From NCBI GenBank assembly GCA_027559495.1, contig JAMXSV010000016.1, positions 310,001 to 374,000 of the forward strand: a stretch of 64,000 bases of DNA, given 5' to 3'. The stretch comes from Aurifilum marmelostoma (lineage: Eukaryota; Ascomycota; Sordariomycetes; Diaporthales; Cryphonectriaceae). The stretch's first letter is position 1. Each line of letters opens with the position of its first letter. A program made the position numbers and the translations under genes. The notes below the pieces were generated by a model. It was given only the letters and a program-made list of their open reading frames with translations, ran no database searches and had not been told where the DNA came from. Shown here in pieces: positions 47,852 to 60,385 of this stretch.

Positions 47852-50550
47852 GGAAGAAAAAGGAAGGGGGGAAAAAAAGGGGGAAAATTCTTGGGCTGAT
47901 GACGGGGTCTCGTCTGGTCTCTTTAGTAACAGGCAGATCTAGAAGAGAACTCAAAGTACAATACAATACTACTCAAGATTTCTGGCCCTCTACCATTGTC
48001 GGTTTAAAGGCATCAAGATGTCGTCGAAAGAGTTCAAGCATCCTGACTACCCTTGGCCGACTTCTTGGCAAAGTTTATCTCGCGGCATCATGCCTTAGTG
48101 TGATGCAGTACATATGATCTCAGAGATTAAAGTATATCTTACCCGAGTTTTGTGTCTGCAGTGGTGGTCGCTGGGTGGGGGGGGGGTTCGAAGTTTGGTA
48201 CTCAGGCGTATCATCGTACGAGGCACTCTTATTCCTGGGGTCATTTTGAGCATCCTTTTCCTGAGAATGAGAAGGAGAGAATAGAAGCGATGATGTTCAC
48301 CACCAAATGACCGTAATCCAGTGTATTTCCGATGGATCCACGTCGCGCTCTGATCACAGCATATCCCATTGACGCCGAGACCGCAGAGAGACCCCTGGAC
48401 GGGAATGTAGACTACCCTATGCACCGATAACCAGGCCAAATTGACCGCAACACACCCGTTTTGCATTGGGCGGAGAGACAAGGAAGAAGGCTGCGGTGGT
48501 GGCGACGATGGCGGGTGGCAACAACTTGGTGCAGGTACACGTGAGCGGCTCCGAGCTCGGTATCATCGGATACGGGGCTGGTAGCCGTCGGTCGAGCCAA
48601 GGAGGAAGTATATTTACAATCCCATGCCGACTGCAGGCGCCGTCATAGTTGTCTTTTCTGATATGATTTGTTCTCCCATCAATTCTATCCAAAGGACCAT
48701 TGATAATAATGACTTTGTTACATTGAATTCTGCTCGGAGCACAAGCCTCATCAAAGCTGAACAGGATGCCCTGGGCCGCCATTCAAGGGCACTCTGGAGT
48801 TCCTCTGCCAGACGAAAAGGCCCCGTTCTCATGTCTGGATGAAACGAGTCGTGATAATGCGCATATGCGGGAGGACAGGATCCAGACCTTCGTATTTCCA
48901 GCCACGGGACCAGCCACGGAAAGCCATTCTTACACAGTGGAGATCTGTCAAGCTCCAGGATGCTCTGAAATGCGCAGAGGACGCGTCCATCCTCCAGCCC
49001 GGATTGTGAGCTCATGGTTTTGTAGTGCAAACTTAATTATTCAACAGCAAGATAAGAGTGGGCTTGGTTCGGTGGGTACAACAACCTTGCCAGATTACCG
49101 AAACAGGAGAACATGTTTGGGGCAAGATGCCTCCCCCGTCGCTGTCCCACGCGGGGGGGGGAGGGGGTTGGTCAGTGTGGGCGGGCTGCAAGGTACAACA
49201 ACGGCATGAGTGATGGGAATTTGCTGATTGAATCAATCAGATATGAAGGTTTCCACAATTTATTTTTTCGAGACCAGCACTTGAGTAGAGAACCACGTGA
49301 AAAAAAGGGTCCTTGAGCCGAATGCGGACTGCGATTGTGCGGGGAAGTCGATGGATTGACCCGGGTCTCGAAGGGAAAACACTGGGGACCACCACCAACT
49401 AATTAAGTGTTGACATTGACAAATTGGTATTCATGTTCCAAACCAGATAGAAAAAGACTAGACACTATTCCGGATGCCCTCTCCAAGAACTAGTGTACAG
49501 AGTCAACCTGTGTGGCAAAAATAAAAATATATTCAACACTGACCTCTTGTCTACTGATCTTCATGTTTACCCCCAAGGCCCTCTTTATTTATTTCTTTTT
49601 CTTTTATGCCTTATGCCACACCACCACTCATGCAAATGCCGGACGGGACATCTGAGATCTGGCATACGGAAAGACTGCCGTCAACAATATTCCTTCTACA
49701 GATCAAGTGCCTCTTTACCTACTTGGGCATGCACTCCCGAAGCCGCACCTACAGTACAGATCATACCATACCGTACAGGTAACACAAAACGACCGGTCCC
49801 TGCGACACGGGTAGGGAAAAGGGAAAAGCCACATCTGGCGGTCCGAGGCTTAGCATCCCACCATGTCCTGGGCATAAAAGCTTACTCAGTATGGCATACA
49901 CGCACACAGGTGCGCTACCGGCACGTCCGGATAGCTGACACGATGAGAGGGGTGAGACGGTGGCCATTTTGTGCTGTCAAGCTGTGGACAGCAAGAAGGG
50001 TCCATTCCAGTTGATAACGTCGATCATCCAATCTGAGTTCCCACACCTTGATAACGGCCACTGACCGTGCTCGCTTTTTTTTTCTTCTTCTTTCTTCCAA
50101 GATATGCATCAGCACTGCCCAAGGATGAGAAATCTGTGGGGACAAACCTTTCACAGTACCGCAGTAGCAACCCACAGCGCGCGACTCGTCAGGCACAATG
50201 GTCCTGGGGCGAGGCCTGTGGGTTTCCGTTCTCGCTTGATCCCCTCTTTGGCAAGTCCAGACGAGAATGGGTCCCCGGATTTAGCTAAGGCGACGAGGTC
50301 GATCCCTACATCACTTAAGTAAAGGATCTGTATAACTTCTTCTGACGACGACCTTGCTCCCTCCTCCAGTCCATCTCCTTTCTTCACATCTCCTTGTCTC
50401 CGGTCTCGTAGCCCTCCAAGGCCATATATTCGTCCCAGGGTCCAGGTCCAAAAGGAAAGGGGCAGTCTCGTCCTTCTCTTTTTTCTTTCCCCTTTCTCAT
50501 CTTCCAAAACCAACCACCCCTTTAGGACTTTTGGGCCGTAAGATTACATC
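47852..50550. other. long intergenic region, no gene seen
   Basis: 2.7 kb without a recognisable gene on either strand. G-runs occur at 48177-48188 and 49150-49162. The last 500 bp before the permease are CT-rich, as expected of a leader. Confidence 0.45.
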
Positions 50551-52240
50551 ATGGAAGAGTCAAAACACCACGCGGCTCGTGGCCATGATGATGCGAAGGC
50601 TCTCGAGTCTCTCGGCGTCAAGCAGGAGCTACAGCGCAACTTCAGCCGCATCTCCATGCTGGGTCTGGCCTTTGCCATCCTGAACAGCTGGACCGCCCTC
50701 GCCGCCCTCCCTCTCCCTGGCCCTTCCATCTGGAGGTTCCAGCGCCATCCTCTGGGGTCTGATCGTCGCGGGCCTGTGCAACCTCTGTCTTGCCGCGTCC
50801 CTGGCCGAGTTCCTGTCGGCCTACCCAACTGCCGGTGGGCAGTACCACTGGGTTGCCATCATCAGCTGGAAGCGCTTCTCGCGTGCCATCAGCTACTCGA
50901 CAGGCTGGATCAATGTCGCCGCGTGGGTGTGCCTGACTGCCACCGGCGGTCTCCTGGGCAGCCAGCTGATCCTGGGCGTCATCGCGCTGATGCACCCCGA
51001 GTACGAGTCGCAGCCCTGGCACCAGTTCCTCATCTACATCGCCTACACCATCGCCGCCTTCCTCATCAACACCTTCATGAACCGGCTGCTCCCGTACTTC
51101 AACAAGGCTGCCTTCCTCTGGTCCCTTGCGGGCTTCACCATCATCTGCATCACCGTGCTCGCCTGCGGGTCTCCCAACTACCAGAGCGGCTCCTTCGTCT
51201 TTGGCGGCTTCATCAACGAGTCTGGCTGGCCAGACGGGCTGGCCTGGCTGCTCGGTCTCCTCCAGGGCGCCTTTGCCCTGACCGGCTTCGACGCGACCAT
51301 CCACATGATCGAGGAGATCCCCCGCCCCCAGATCGAGGGCCCCAGGATCATGTTGGCCTGTATCGTCATCGGCATGTTCACCGGCTTCATCTTCCTCATG
51401 TGTCTCCTCTTTGTGGTCACAGACGTCGACGGCGCCATCGAGTCGGCCGCCGGCCCCCTCCTGCAGATCCTCTACGACGCCACCAGCAACAAGGCCGGCG
51501 CCGTGTGCCTGCTCATGTTCCCCATCGTCTGCATGCTCTTCACCACCACCTCCATCATGACCACCTCGAGCCGCATGAGCTACGCCTTTGCCCGCGACCG
51601 CGGCCTGCCCGCCAGCCGCATCTTTGCCAAGGTCCACAGCGGCCTCGACGTGCCCCTGAACGCCCTCATCTGGACCACCGTCTGGGTCATCATCTTTGGC
51701 TGTGTCTTCCTGGGCTCCTCGAGCGCCTTCAACGCCATCACCGCTGCCAGCGTCGTCGCCCTGGGTGTCACCTATGCTATCCCTCCTACCATCAACGTCC
51801 TCCGGGGCCGCAAGATGCTGCCCGAGACCAGGGCCTTCAAGATGCCCAACTGGCTCGGGTGGTTTACTAACCTGGTGAGTCACATCTCCTTCGGGGTTAC
51901 TGCCCATTCTCAGATATCAAAGCACAAAAGGAACACAGATTTTGCTAACAGGTCCAAAATAAAACAGGTCGGTATTGCCTGGACTCTCCTGACCACGGTG
52001 CTCTTCGTCTTCCCTCCCGACAGCCCCGTCACCCCGGACAACATGAACTACGCCGTCGCCGCCTTTGGTGTCGTGCTGGTCATCGCCGTCGTCCAGTGGC
52101 TCATCGACGGCCGCAAGAACTACGAGGGTCCTCACATCGACCCGGAGGCCATGAGCAAGGGCATCGTCGAGGGCATCACGGGTGTCGAGAGCTCTCACTC
52201 GAGCGGGGGCACCCCTGATGCCAAGCTGGCGGAGCAATAG
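50551..52240 (+). CDS. APC-family amino acid/choline/GABA permease (one-base insertion in consensus)
   Basis: Twelve-TM amino acid-choline transporter (ACT-type, related to yeast Hnm1/Uga4) in the plasma or vacuolar membrane. Exons 50551-51874 and 51968-52240. The N-terminus is hydrophilic, with LQRNFSRISMLGLAFAILNSWTALAA giving TM1. At about 50702-50716 the frame shifts; after it, SGGSSAILWGLIVAG and SAYPTAGGQYHWVA (the family signature) are in the +1 frame, which then runs to the end. The exon sum is 1597 nt (3n+1), so one base is surplus; corrected length is 531 aa. Later signatures are FDATIHMIEEIPRPQ and TSSRMSYAFARDRGLP. The intron (93 nt) happens to be open in frame, so retention would not truncate the protein. 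Substrate undetermined. Confidence 0.92.
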
Positions 52241-52851
52241 ATAAGATGCCGCTCACAGGATAGAAAGGATAGAAGCGGAATTGCCTTGTTTAAAAGAGGC
52301 ATCTCTTGTGTAATATGAAATTTTACATGTTCAGTCACTCTCTGTTGTGTCTGTTCTCTCTGCTGTTTGTGAGAGTTCTGTGTGTGATATGGCATGTCTA
52401 GGCATTTTAAGGTGATACAATATGACAAGAGGAGACGTCTTGTGCCAGCTGGTATGAACTACATTCTGACGGAGTGCGCTCAAGGGCTGCGGAATGACTC
52501 TCTGCTTCAGCTTCTTCTCTAGCTGAAGAGTAGGCTGTTTCCTCGTCCCTCGAGGCCATCACAAAGGACTGCCTATACTGTGTCATGCATGGCTGTGTCT
52601 GTGAGTACAGCTCAGGCACCCGACCTATGCTGTTTGCCATATACTTGTTTCTCATGAGGTACACAGTTCATTGGGCTTGCCGATAACATTAATAGTGGGC
52701 ACTCAGAATAAGTGCAGTGAGGGAGAACCAAAGGCTTCCAACAGAGTAAAAAAAAGGAAGATGAGATAAGGCGATCACGCTCAGTAGAGACATAGTTTTG
52801 ATGTAGAGAGCAGGCTGCAAAAGAGAATGGGGGAAAAATAAAAAAGGCCAA

Positions 52852-52858
52852 AAAAAGG
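52852..52858 (-). terminator. Pol III terminator of tRNA-iMet
   Basis: T7 on the minus strand just downstream of the tRNA; at least four T suffices for Pol III. Confidence 0.7.
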
Positions 52859-52869
52859 AATCAAACATG

Positions 52870-52941
52870 TAGCTACGATTGGTTTCGATCCAACGTCCTC
52901 CGGGTTATGAGCCCGGCGCTCTTCCCCTGAGCTACGTAGCT
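52870..52941 (-). tRNA. initiator tRNA-Met (CAT)
   Basis: 72 nt, no intron. All four stems fold: acceptor AGCTACG/CGTAGCT (7 of 7), D stem GCTC/GAGC, anticodon stem CCGGG/CCCGG with loop CTCATAA (anticodon CAT), T stem GTTGG/CCAAT with one G-T pair. Initiator rather than elongator because of the A1:U72 pair closing the acceptor, the T loop beginning with A (ATCGAAA, A54 and A60) instead of TTC, and three stacked G:C pairs under the anticodon, all eukaryotic initiator marks. Discriminator is A. A T7 run follows about 11 nt downstream on the minus strand as a Pol III terminator. Confidence 0.95.
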
Positions 52942-53781
52942 GATGAAAATTCTGTTTTGTCAAATGTTTTATATTGTTGCAATAATCACAATGACTCACA
53001 ATCGCCCCCCCCCCCCCAATTCGGGTGTGGGCCTGTTTGGCAGGTCGCTGGGCTCGGGATGCCCGACCCGCTTTTTGGTCCTTGAACTCATTCGCGGACG
53101 ACTTTGCATTGTGCTTTTCGGAATAGGATTTGATACGATCATTTCTATGGAAAGGAATGGAGGATCTGACTGCCTCTATCTTACTTCAAGTATGTCATTG
53201 GCGATGCTTTGTAAGTCGGACCAGAGTCTTGATCACAGCACCTCAGACCAGCCAGGCAAGTCCTACTAATTCACTGAATGGCTTGCCACTGATACTCTAC
53301 TGCAAGAACACTGTGCGACTTCCAGATACTGCTTAAAATTGAGGATTCTTAACAGGAGATACATGTGAGTCTCGAGGACACATTGGTCTTGCCATAGTAT
53401 TGATGCCTCCTTAGCCTCGTCCATGGCCCGAGGCTCAACTTGCAGTTTCACGCACATGAGGAGATTCTTGTGACATAGGGAACCGATGAGATACATGACC
53501 ATCACACTAGAATGCAGAGAATCCAGATTTGTTTATCTGTTTCGTTCTATTGGCTTTTACTCCTATCATACAAGCTCCTACCTTTTCCTTCGCTCTTCCT
53601 TCCTTCCTGTGCGTCTTCCTCTTTTTCCTCAAAGGAAGATGGATGGGAATGGACGCACTACTACCCTAACCCTCAAAGCGCCAGATTGCCCGGCTCATCC
53701 TTCGCCGCAGGTCTCAAAGGTTTGACTGTTCGTGCCGTCCAGCTTCAACATCAAATTCTCCATGTCGAGCATTATGGCATA

Positions 53782-55690
53782 ATGTGTGGCATCCACGTTG
53801 TAATTTCTGCTTCCAAGACGGTCGAGATACCAGCAAATCTGCAACGATGTCTCTGCAAACGCGGGCCGGATCACATCGCCACACATCAGACACGACTCTG
53901 GGATGAAGGCAGCAGCGCCAGCGACAACGCGCCCAGCACACGTCACCTCGCGTTTACGTCGACAGTGCTCGCCCTCCGCGGAGACCACATTGCGCGACAG
54001 CCTTTTGTCGACACCTCCAGTGGCTCGGTCCTCTGCTGGAATGGCGAGGCCTGGAGATTTCGCCACCACGATGTCGCTGGCAACGACGGCGAGGCGATTG
54101 CTGACCTCCTGGCCGAGGCGGTGCGCAGGAACGAGGGGGAGCGCGAGGCAGCTGTCTTGAAGGTGTTTCGATCTATTGATGGTCCTTTTGCGTTCGCCTT
54201 CTTCGACAACGCCTCCAAGAAGCTTTACTTTGGCCGCGACAGACTCGGGAGGCGGTCTCTGCTCTGTCGGCGTGATGGCCACCAGCTGGTGCTTTCCAGC
54301 GTGGCGGACTCTGTTGACCCTCGGTGGCAGGAAGTAGAAGCCGATGGAATCTATGTCATCGACCTGAATACCGATGCGCTCGGCGGACAAGCTCATGAGT
54401 TAGTTGCTCCCGCTGCGGCGCTCAGCTGGCTGCAAGACGAGCATGGGATGGATTTCGTGAGTGGTCATCTGAAGCAAAACTCGACATGCTCCTTCGAATA
54501 CCTTGAAAAACCCTCCTGGCTTACCTTTTGCAGGTCTCCGCTATCGGAAGGTTCAATGAATCTGTACCAGGCAATGAAGGCCCGCCGACAGTTGACTCAA
54601 CGTCTGTGACGGCGCTGCGGCAGCACCTCGTCGAGTCGCTGAGACTACGCGTCCTGAACGTGTTCGCACCACCGGGCGCCAAGTCCCAGCAGACGCCAGC
54701 CAAGGTGGCGGTCTTGTTCTCGGGAGGCCTGGACTGTACAATGATAGCGAGGATGTGTCATGACCTTCTCCCCGTGGAGCAAGGCATCGACCTGATCAAC
54801 GTCGCTTTCGAAAATCCGCGAGTAGCTGCGAACGCTAAGAAGTCCAAGGGCTCAGAGGCCGCCGAGGCTTTTGACATCTATGAAGCCTGCCCAGACAGAG
54901 TAACAGGGAGGAAGTCCTTCGCTGAGCTCCAAGCGGTCTGTCCTGGGCGGGCCTGGCGCCTCATTGCAGTGAGTCTTGTTTGTGCATATGTGGTACACCT
55001 ACCCTCCTAACAGTTACAACAGGTCAATGTCCCTTACTCGGAATACCTCAGCCACAAGGGCGAGGTCATCTCCCTCGTTTATCCTCACAACACAGAAATG
55101 GACCTCTCCATTGCCTGTGCCTTGTATTTTGCAGCACGGGGCCAGGGGGTTGCTTTCAATGATGCCACGTCAACCTCCTCCACACCATACACCACCACCG
55201 CGCGAGTGCTGCTCTCGGGCCTCGGAGCCGATGAGCTCTTTGGAGGCTATTCCCGCCATGCCGCCGCCTTCCAGAGGCAGGGTTACCAGGGCCTCGTTGA
55301 CGAGCTGAAGCTCGACGTCAGCCGCCTGGGCAAGCGCAATCTGGGCAGAGACGACCGAGCCATGTCCCACTGGAGCCGCGAGATCCGCTTCCCCTTCCTT
55401 GATGAAGACTTGGTCCGGTGGGCTATTGGCGTTCCAGTCTGGGAGAAGTGCGACTTTGGGCAGCCTGGTGGTGATGTTGAGCCTGCAAAACGCATCTTAC
55501 GACTTTTGGCGCTGGAGTTTGGCATGGCCGGTGTGGCCACGGAGAAAAAGCGGGCGGTCCGTTCTCCTCTATCTATTCTCATCGTTATGGGGTGCCCTTT
55601 GCTGATTTTGTTTCTATATAGATACAATTTGGGTCCCGAACGGCCAAAATGGAGAGTGGCAAGGTCAAAGGAACCACACTTTTATCATGA
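53782..55690 (+). CDS. asparagine synthetase domain-containing protein (ASNSD1/YML096W-like)
   Basis: Two-domain glutamine amidotransferase/asparagine synthase paralogue of unproven activity. Exons 53782-54456, 54534-54968, 55023-55556 and 55622-55690 sum to 1713 nt, 570 aa. The start is set by MCGI: after Met removal Cys is the N-terminal nucleophile of class II amidotransferases. KRGPDH and FVDTSSGSVLCWNGE follow. The synthase half has the PP-loop VLFSGGLDC, then LLSGLGADELFGGYSRH and REIRFPFLDEDLVRWAIG. The last exon supplies AIQFGSR, the typical end. The third intron uses donor GTCCGT, weaker than normal but required to reach IQFGSR. The frame is open upstream of the ATG, but extension would bury the catalytic Cys. 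Confidence 0.9.
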
Positions 55691-56342
55691 AGGCCACCCC
55701 TTTGGCTCTCCTAGCCTCCAGTCTAGCTATCCGCAGCCTGGCGGTGATGACACCACAGATACTTCCGAGTCGAGAGAGAGCAAACACGCAGCCAGGGCGA
55801 CAACTGTGTTGTTTCCATTGAGAAACCCCTTTGTCATGTCTTGGACTGAGCTTTTTCCGGCCGTGACGTTGTAAAAGGCAAGTCTGAGCCAGGCATGGAC
55901 GTGCAGCCAAGGATGAGTGAGCCACTGGTGCTATCTATCATACTGAATTGTATTGACTGATAGACCCATTTCTTTTTACAAAAAGAAATTAAATAAAAAC
56001 CTCGTCTATGGCTTGATTACGATCGCGTGGTGATATTGTCCAACATGTGTTGGAGGCTCGCCTTGTTCACGCAGGAGTAGCCTCCGTTCCCCATCACGGT
56101 TGCATCCTTTTGATATAAGTGCAGTCCGACTTTTGGGGGGGGGGGGGGAACAATTGGCTGCATAGTGTACACGTAGCTTGGCGAGACCCGACTTTCACAC
56201 ACCGAAGGTCATGATCTCCCACGGACAACGCAGACCAAGCAGCGGAGTGAAAAAGTACCACACTCAAAGGTCTAGCCCTTCTCGATACCTTCCTTCAAAA
56301 AATCGAAGGAAAAAAAAATAGCAGCATCGGTGCGGTGCCTCT
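55691..56342. other. convergent 3' region
   Basis: The ends of the ASNSD1-like and amidase genes meet here. A G13 run lies at about 56136-56148. No gene. Confidence 0.5.
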
Positions 56343-58995
56343 TCACAACTCATCTACAGGCCACTGGTAGGCGCCCACAAGGCCATCCGCGTGCATGGCC
56401 TCCTTCGCCCCAGTGCCCTTGCCACCTGGCCCATCATCCACGTTCCTGCTGTTGTTACCAAGTGGATATGTATACCGACCTGTATCGATATCCGTACGCC
56501 ATCCCGCTGTCTGCAGAGCCTCCTGAACCAGACGTATGAGCGCCAAGTCGCTGCCTAGGTAATCACAAGGCAAACCAATCAGCATCGAAACGGCAAGGCT
56601 CTGGGATCACCTCTGTTTGTCCATACCTCTGGCGCTCATGACTGAAGCACATATCGGTCTGTACTCGATCGTTCCGCTCACGCGAGACTCATATGCAACC
56701 TGGGCAACTGCACATTGCATGATTCAGCTGTCAAAGGTACAACGTGATGGTTCCATGTACAGAGGCTGGATCAACTTACAGCACACGACCAGATGAGGAG
56801 TGCCCAGAAGTGGCGACAGGAGCTGGTGGTCGATGCCCTCAGACACGCTCGGCTCGCTTCATGCATGTTTGCCATTCAGCCCGGAACGCAACAACACAGT
56901 CCGGAATGGGTATAATGGAATGATGGTGATCGCCATAGGATCTGAGAAAAGAGACACAGAATCTCAACTTACCTCGGAATGGCATCTCGGTACTTGGGTC
57001 CAGCAATACCAGAAGGCAAGAAAAGGATCCCGTCTTGTAGATCTCCACCATCTGTGTGCATGACCGTCGCATTGAACCATGCCTTGAAGGTGGCGATTTG
57101 ACTGACATATAGGTCGTACTCATGCTTTGTCACATTGGCACCAACAGACCTGCAGAATAGAGTTGGTTAGGTTTGCAGGGGAGTTGCCAAGCAAGTTATG
57201 CTTACCACCAATGGCGAGGAGCAGCCTCCACGAAAGGCTTTCTGCCAAATGTCTCGCGGTAATCACAGCGGAACTGTTCTGAGATGTGGTAATAATCATA
57301 ACATAGAGACGATGCGGGCGCCTGAAGAGGACGAATGTCAGTTGGTCTCAGCCGAGAGGGAATGAAAAACAGGAAAGAGTAAAGAGAATGCGGGCACAAA
57401 CCTGCTGCATAAAATCTTGTAAAGACTGAGTGGCTACAAGAGATGCGGCGGGGGGTTTCTTCTCTCATAGCTGGGCAAGATTGACTGCAACCTTTTCGAA
57501 GCCTACGTAAGTCTCTAAGGTCTCTATAAATTGGTCAAATAGCCGCTGATGTCCTGCATCTGGAAGAGGGAAGAAATCAGTGGGAAATATGAGCTTCCGA
57601 GGTAGAGTCACGCCTCCATCTTCTGGTACGTCTAGGCTGTGCTCTACGATTAGGGCGAGCTCATCCAGGCTGCGCCCAAAATGTCCAACAGTGTCGAATC
57701 GTCTAAAATGAGGTCAGCATTCATTACTAGTAGAAAGTCTTTCAGAAGTCATGGTGCTTACGGAGACATGATTTGTATACCGTCGAGAGGTGCTGACCCG
57801 AATGTTGGTCGAAGAGCATGGAGGCCGTGGTACGTGGCTGGTCCTCGGACGCTTCCTGCAGCTGTAGCGTGTGAGACAGTCAATATGCGCACCCTAAGCA
57901 CTCTCTCTAACCAGGCCAGAGGTCGTCTTACAGTCGCCGCCAACGCTGTGGTCGAGCCATGGATACCCAGCAAGAGATGCTGCAGCCCCTGCCGAGCTGC
58001 CCGAAGGGTGTTGATACCGGTCCCCCCGAGGGTTTACTGGTGCGTGGAAGTCAACCCATTCCGTTCCAGTCGCGAACTGTGTCGTCTTGGTCTTGCCCAC
58101 AATGATGGCACCCTGGTCAAGCAACCGCCTGATGTATGGTGCACTTGTGCCGGCGGCGGGATACAACTCGGCCCAGGCCCGGCTGGACAGGGTGGTCTTC
58201 ACACCTTGTATATCGAATACGTCCTTGACTGACACGCGAGCACCAACCAAAGGCCTGTCCGAGTCAGGCTTGTGGTAGAGACGACTGGGGACTGGGATAG
58301 ATCCCGCCAGACCATCCGAGGACTGAGGGGCTATGGCTTGAAAACTAGTCAACGTGTCAGACTGTGTGCGGGCTCGAGGACAGATTCAATAGCCCGAATG
58401 GGACGCTGGTCACCTTGTTGGGTGAAAGGGGTCGTCCGGTAGCAGACCAAAGGTGAAAGCATTGAGATCGTCCGGATACAGCCGCCATGCCTGGTGCAGG
58501 TTTCGACCGCTCAGGAAATAGGGGCCAGAAGGCAGCTGGGACGCCTTCTGACGAAGCGAATGTGGCTCGGGCTCCAAGTGATACAACGCAGCAAAGCTGC
58601 CGGAGACTGGGTCGGAGATGTTGTTGGATGCCTCGTCGGGGGCTGGGGCAGCAGACGTGGAAGAGGAAGATGGCCTGACGACGATAATGCCGGTGAACTC
58701 GTCTGTGCAGACGTCGTCGTTTTCGACCATGTAGTGCAACGTGTCCCACAGCTTTTCAGGCCCAGCGCTGACCTCCTCCTCGCTCAGGACGACCACAGGT
58801 ATGACCTGGTCTGCCCTGACGCTCTCCTCGACCGTGCCCTATATTTTCCTTTTAGCTACTGTACTTGCCCTGGGACCCGAATGCAACAGGTAATCATGTC
58901 GAAAAGAAGAGGGCAAATGACCATACGAGGACTTGAGGATGGACGAGGTAGTCAATACCTGCAACCACGCAGGTGATGAGGTGCTTCAAAGCCAT
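56343..58995 (-). CDS. amidase-signature enzyme, interrupted by one in-frame TGA
   Basis: Amidase-signature hydrolase (GatA/fungal amidase class). Ten exons (58995-58927, 58838-58414, 58344-57932, 57861-57762, 57702-57402, 57321-57206, 57149-56973, 56856-56780, 56707-56627, 56554-56343) sum to 1971 nt, 657 codons, with all phases matching. Catalytic Ser-Ser-Lys: Lys in VSVKDVFD, cis-Ser in PSGSSAGAAAS, nucleophile Ser in GGDSAGSVRGP (made across intron 3). The C-terminus has FRCDYRETFGRKPF, LGTPHLVV and SRVSGTIEY, all family-like. An unusual N-terminal domain of about 160 residues precedes the amidase fold. The only break is TGA at 57465-57467 in exon 5, between AVNLAQL and EKKPPAASL, where related enzymes appear to have Trp. 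A 45-nt in-frame intron ending just past it is a weaker alternative reading. Confidence 0.82.
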
Positions 58996-60385
58996 TCTGT
59001 GACTGTGGTGTTACTAGCAGACTCTCGCCGGCGTAATGCGTCGCTGGATCTCAACCGACGTAACGCCAATTTACGGGGCATATCTCACTGCAGCTGCCAG
59101 CTGACCGACCCACCACCTGCTGTGGTGTTAAGTAGCCATTAATGGCAATAAAGCCAGATCTAGCCAATTAGAGTAATTATTATTTTTCCACCAGCCAAAG
59201 CCCGACGCCCAACCCAAGCCCATAATTACCAAAACCATGTCTGGGAATGTCAAGTTAATTTACTATATCAGGTGCCGTTGTTAAAGCTCCTATGTGGTGG
59301 GAGGACTGGGGACGGGGCCATTTTCCTCCAAGCTTGCAGCGATGCAGTGCGCACCGCTGTTCGTGATTGATAGTGCAAACAATTTCCAAGGTTGTGAGCA
59401 CTGCCGATTTGAATTTTCAAGCAAGGCGTGAAATTTATTTTCGCTCGATTTCCACTTGTGACACTACTAATTTTCGATTTGGGGCTCTCTTCCGCGCTCA
59501 AGAATCATCCGATGGCTGTGGTAGCCTCGTGGGCGTGTGCATCAGCCAGCTTTGTTGCCGGTCTGGACCCGAGGCTTGAGACAGCAACTCGGCAAGGGGA
59601 AGAAGATGCGGATGGAGTCAGCTGTGAGGCTCTAGACATAGCAGGTGTGGTAGCTTCGTATTCTCTTCATGAGAACGTGTTACGTAAATCAACACTCGTC
59701 CTGGTGTTCTTTTCGACACGATCATTTCGAGTACGGCTGATATCTCATTTGACTTTTCAACAGCATGGCCTTGGGCCGGGCCCCCAGTATCAATGAGTCG
59801 CGTCTTGTTGTTTCTTCTCTCCGTTTGCATTTCCCCCTGTCCGTCTCTGCCTCCCCCCCCCCTTCTCATGCTCTTCTTCCTTCCTCCTGTGCCGTCCATG
59901 ATCGTATCTGACTGGGATTCTAGAATATTTCATTGGAGACGATGTCGTTTCGGGATCTGCCCGACCCAACAAATTTACCTTCCGGCTGCAACGGTTTTTC
60001 CTCTTCTTCTTCTGTTCTACACTGATATTCTTGCTGAGAAGACGCCTGCCGACCGAATTAAGGTTATCAAGAGCAACACTACGAGTCATGGCATCTGCAT
60101 AGAGTTTCTAGAATGCATTAACGTCTGCTGCGTCCCGTACCTCCGTCGCCTCTTAGGTTGGCGAGAAGGTATGCAGGTCCTCGGACTCGAGTCGTCGTCT
60201 GCTCTGCCTCCTGTCTGGTCAACTACACCATATATTACTCAATGATCAAGCCGGCTGGCAGCCTAGTGGTTATAAGACCACAGGCGCGAGCATACAGACG
60301 ACTCCCGTGCCTCTTTGCTGATGCAGACGATACCTGCCGGCGACACGTCTATATCGTCCAAAATAATGAGTAACTACTAAGCACC
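58996..60385. other. divergent intergenic region, no gene seen
   Basis: 1.39 kb between the amidase and the membrane-protein gene. AT-rich around 59150-59270. A plus-strand frame at 59428-59796 has no family pattern. Confidence 0.45.

Larger units (their letters stand above)
52241..53781. other. intergenic, carries tRNA gene
   Basis: Apart from the initiator tRNA at 52870-52941 nothing coding is seen. A C10 run lies near 53005. The frame upstream of 53782 is open for about 90 codons in phase with the next gene but is treated as leader. Confidence 0.5.

Noticed and set aside
50642..51907. 421-codon antisense frame over the permease
   Set aside because: Shadow frame with Asp/Gly/His bias complementary to real codons; no independent signal.
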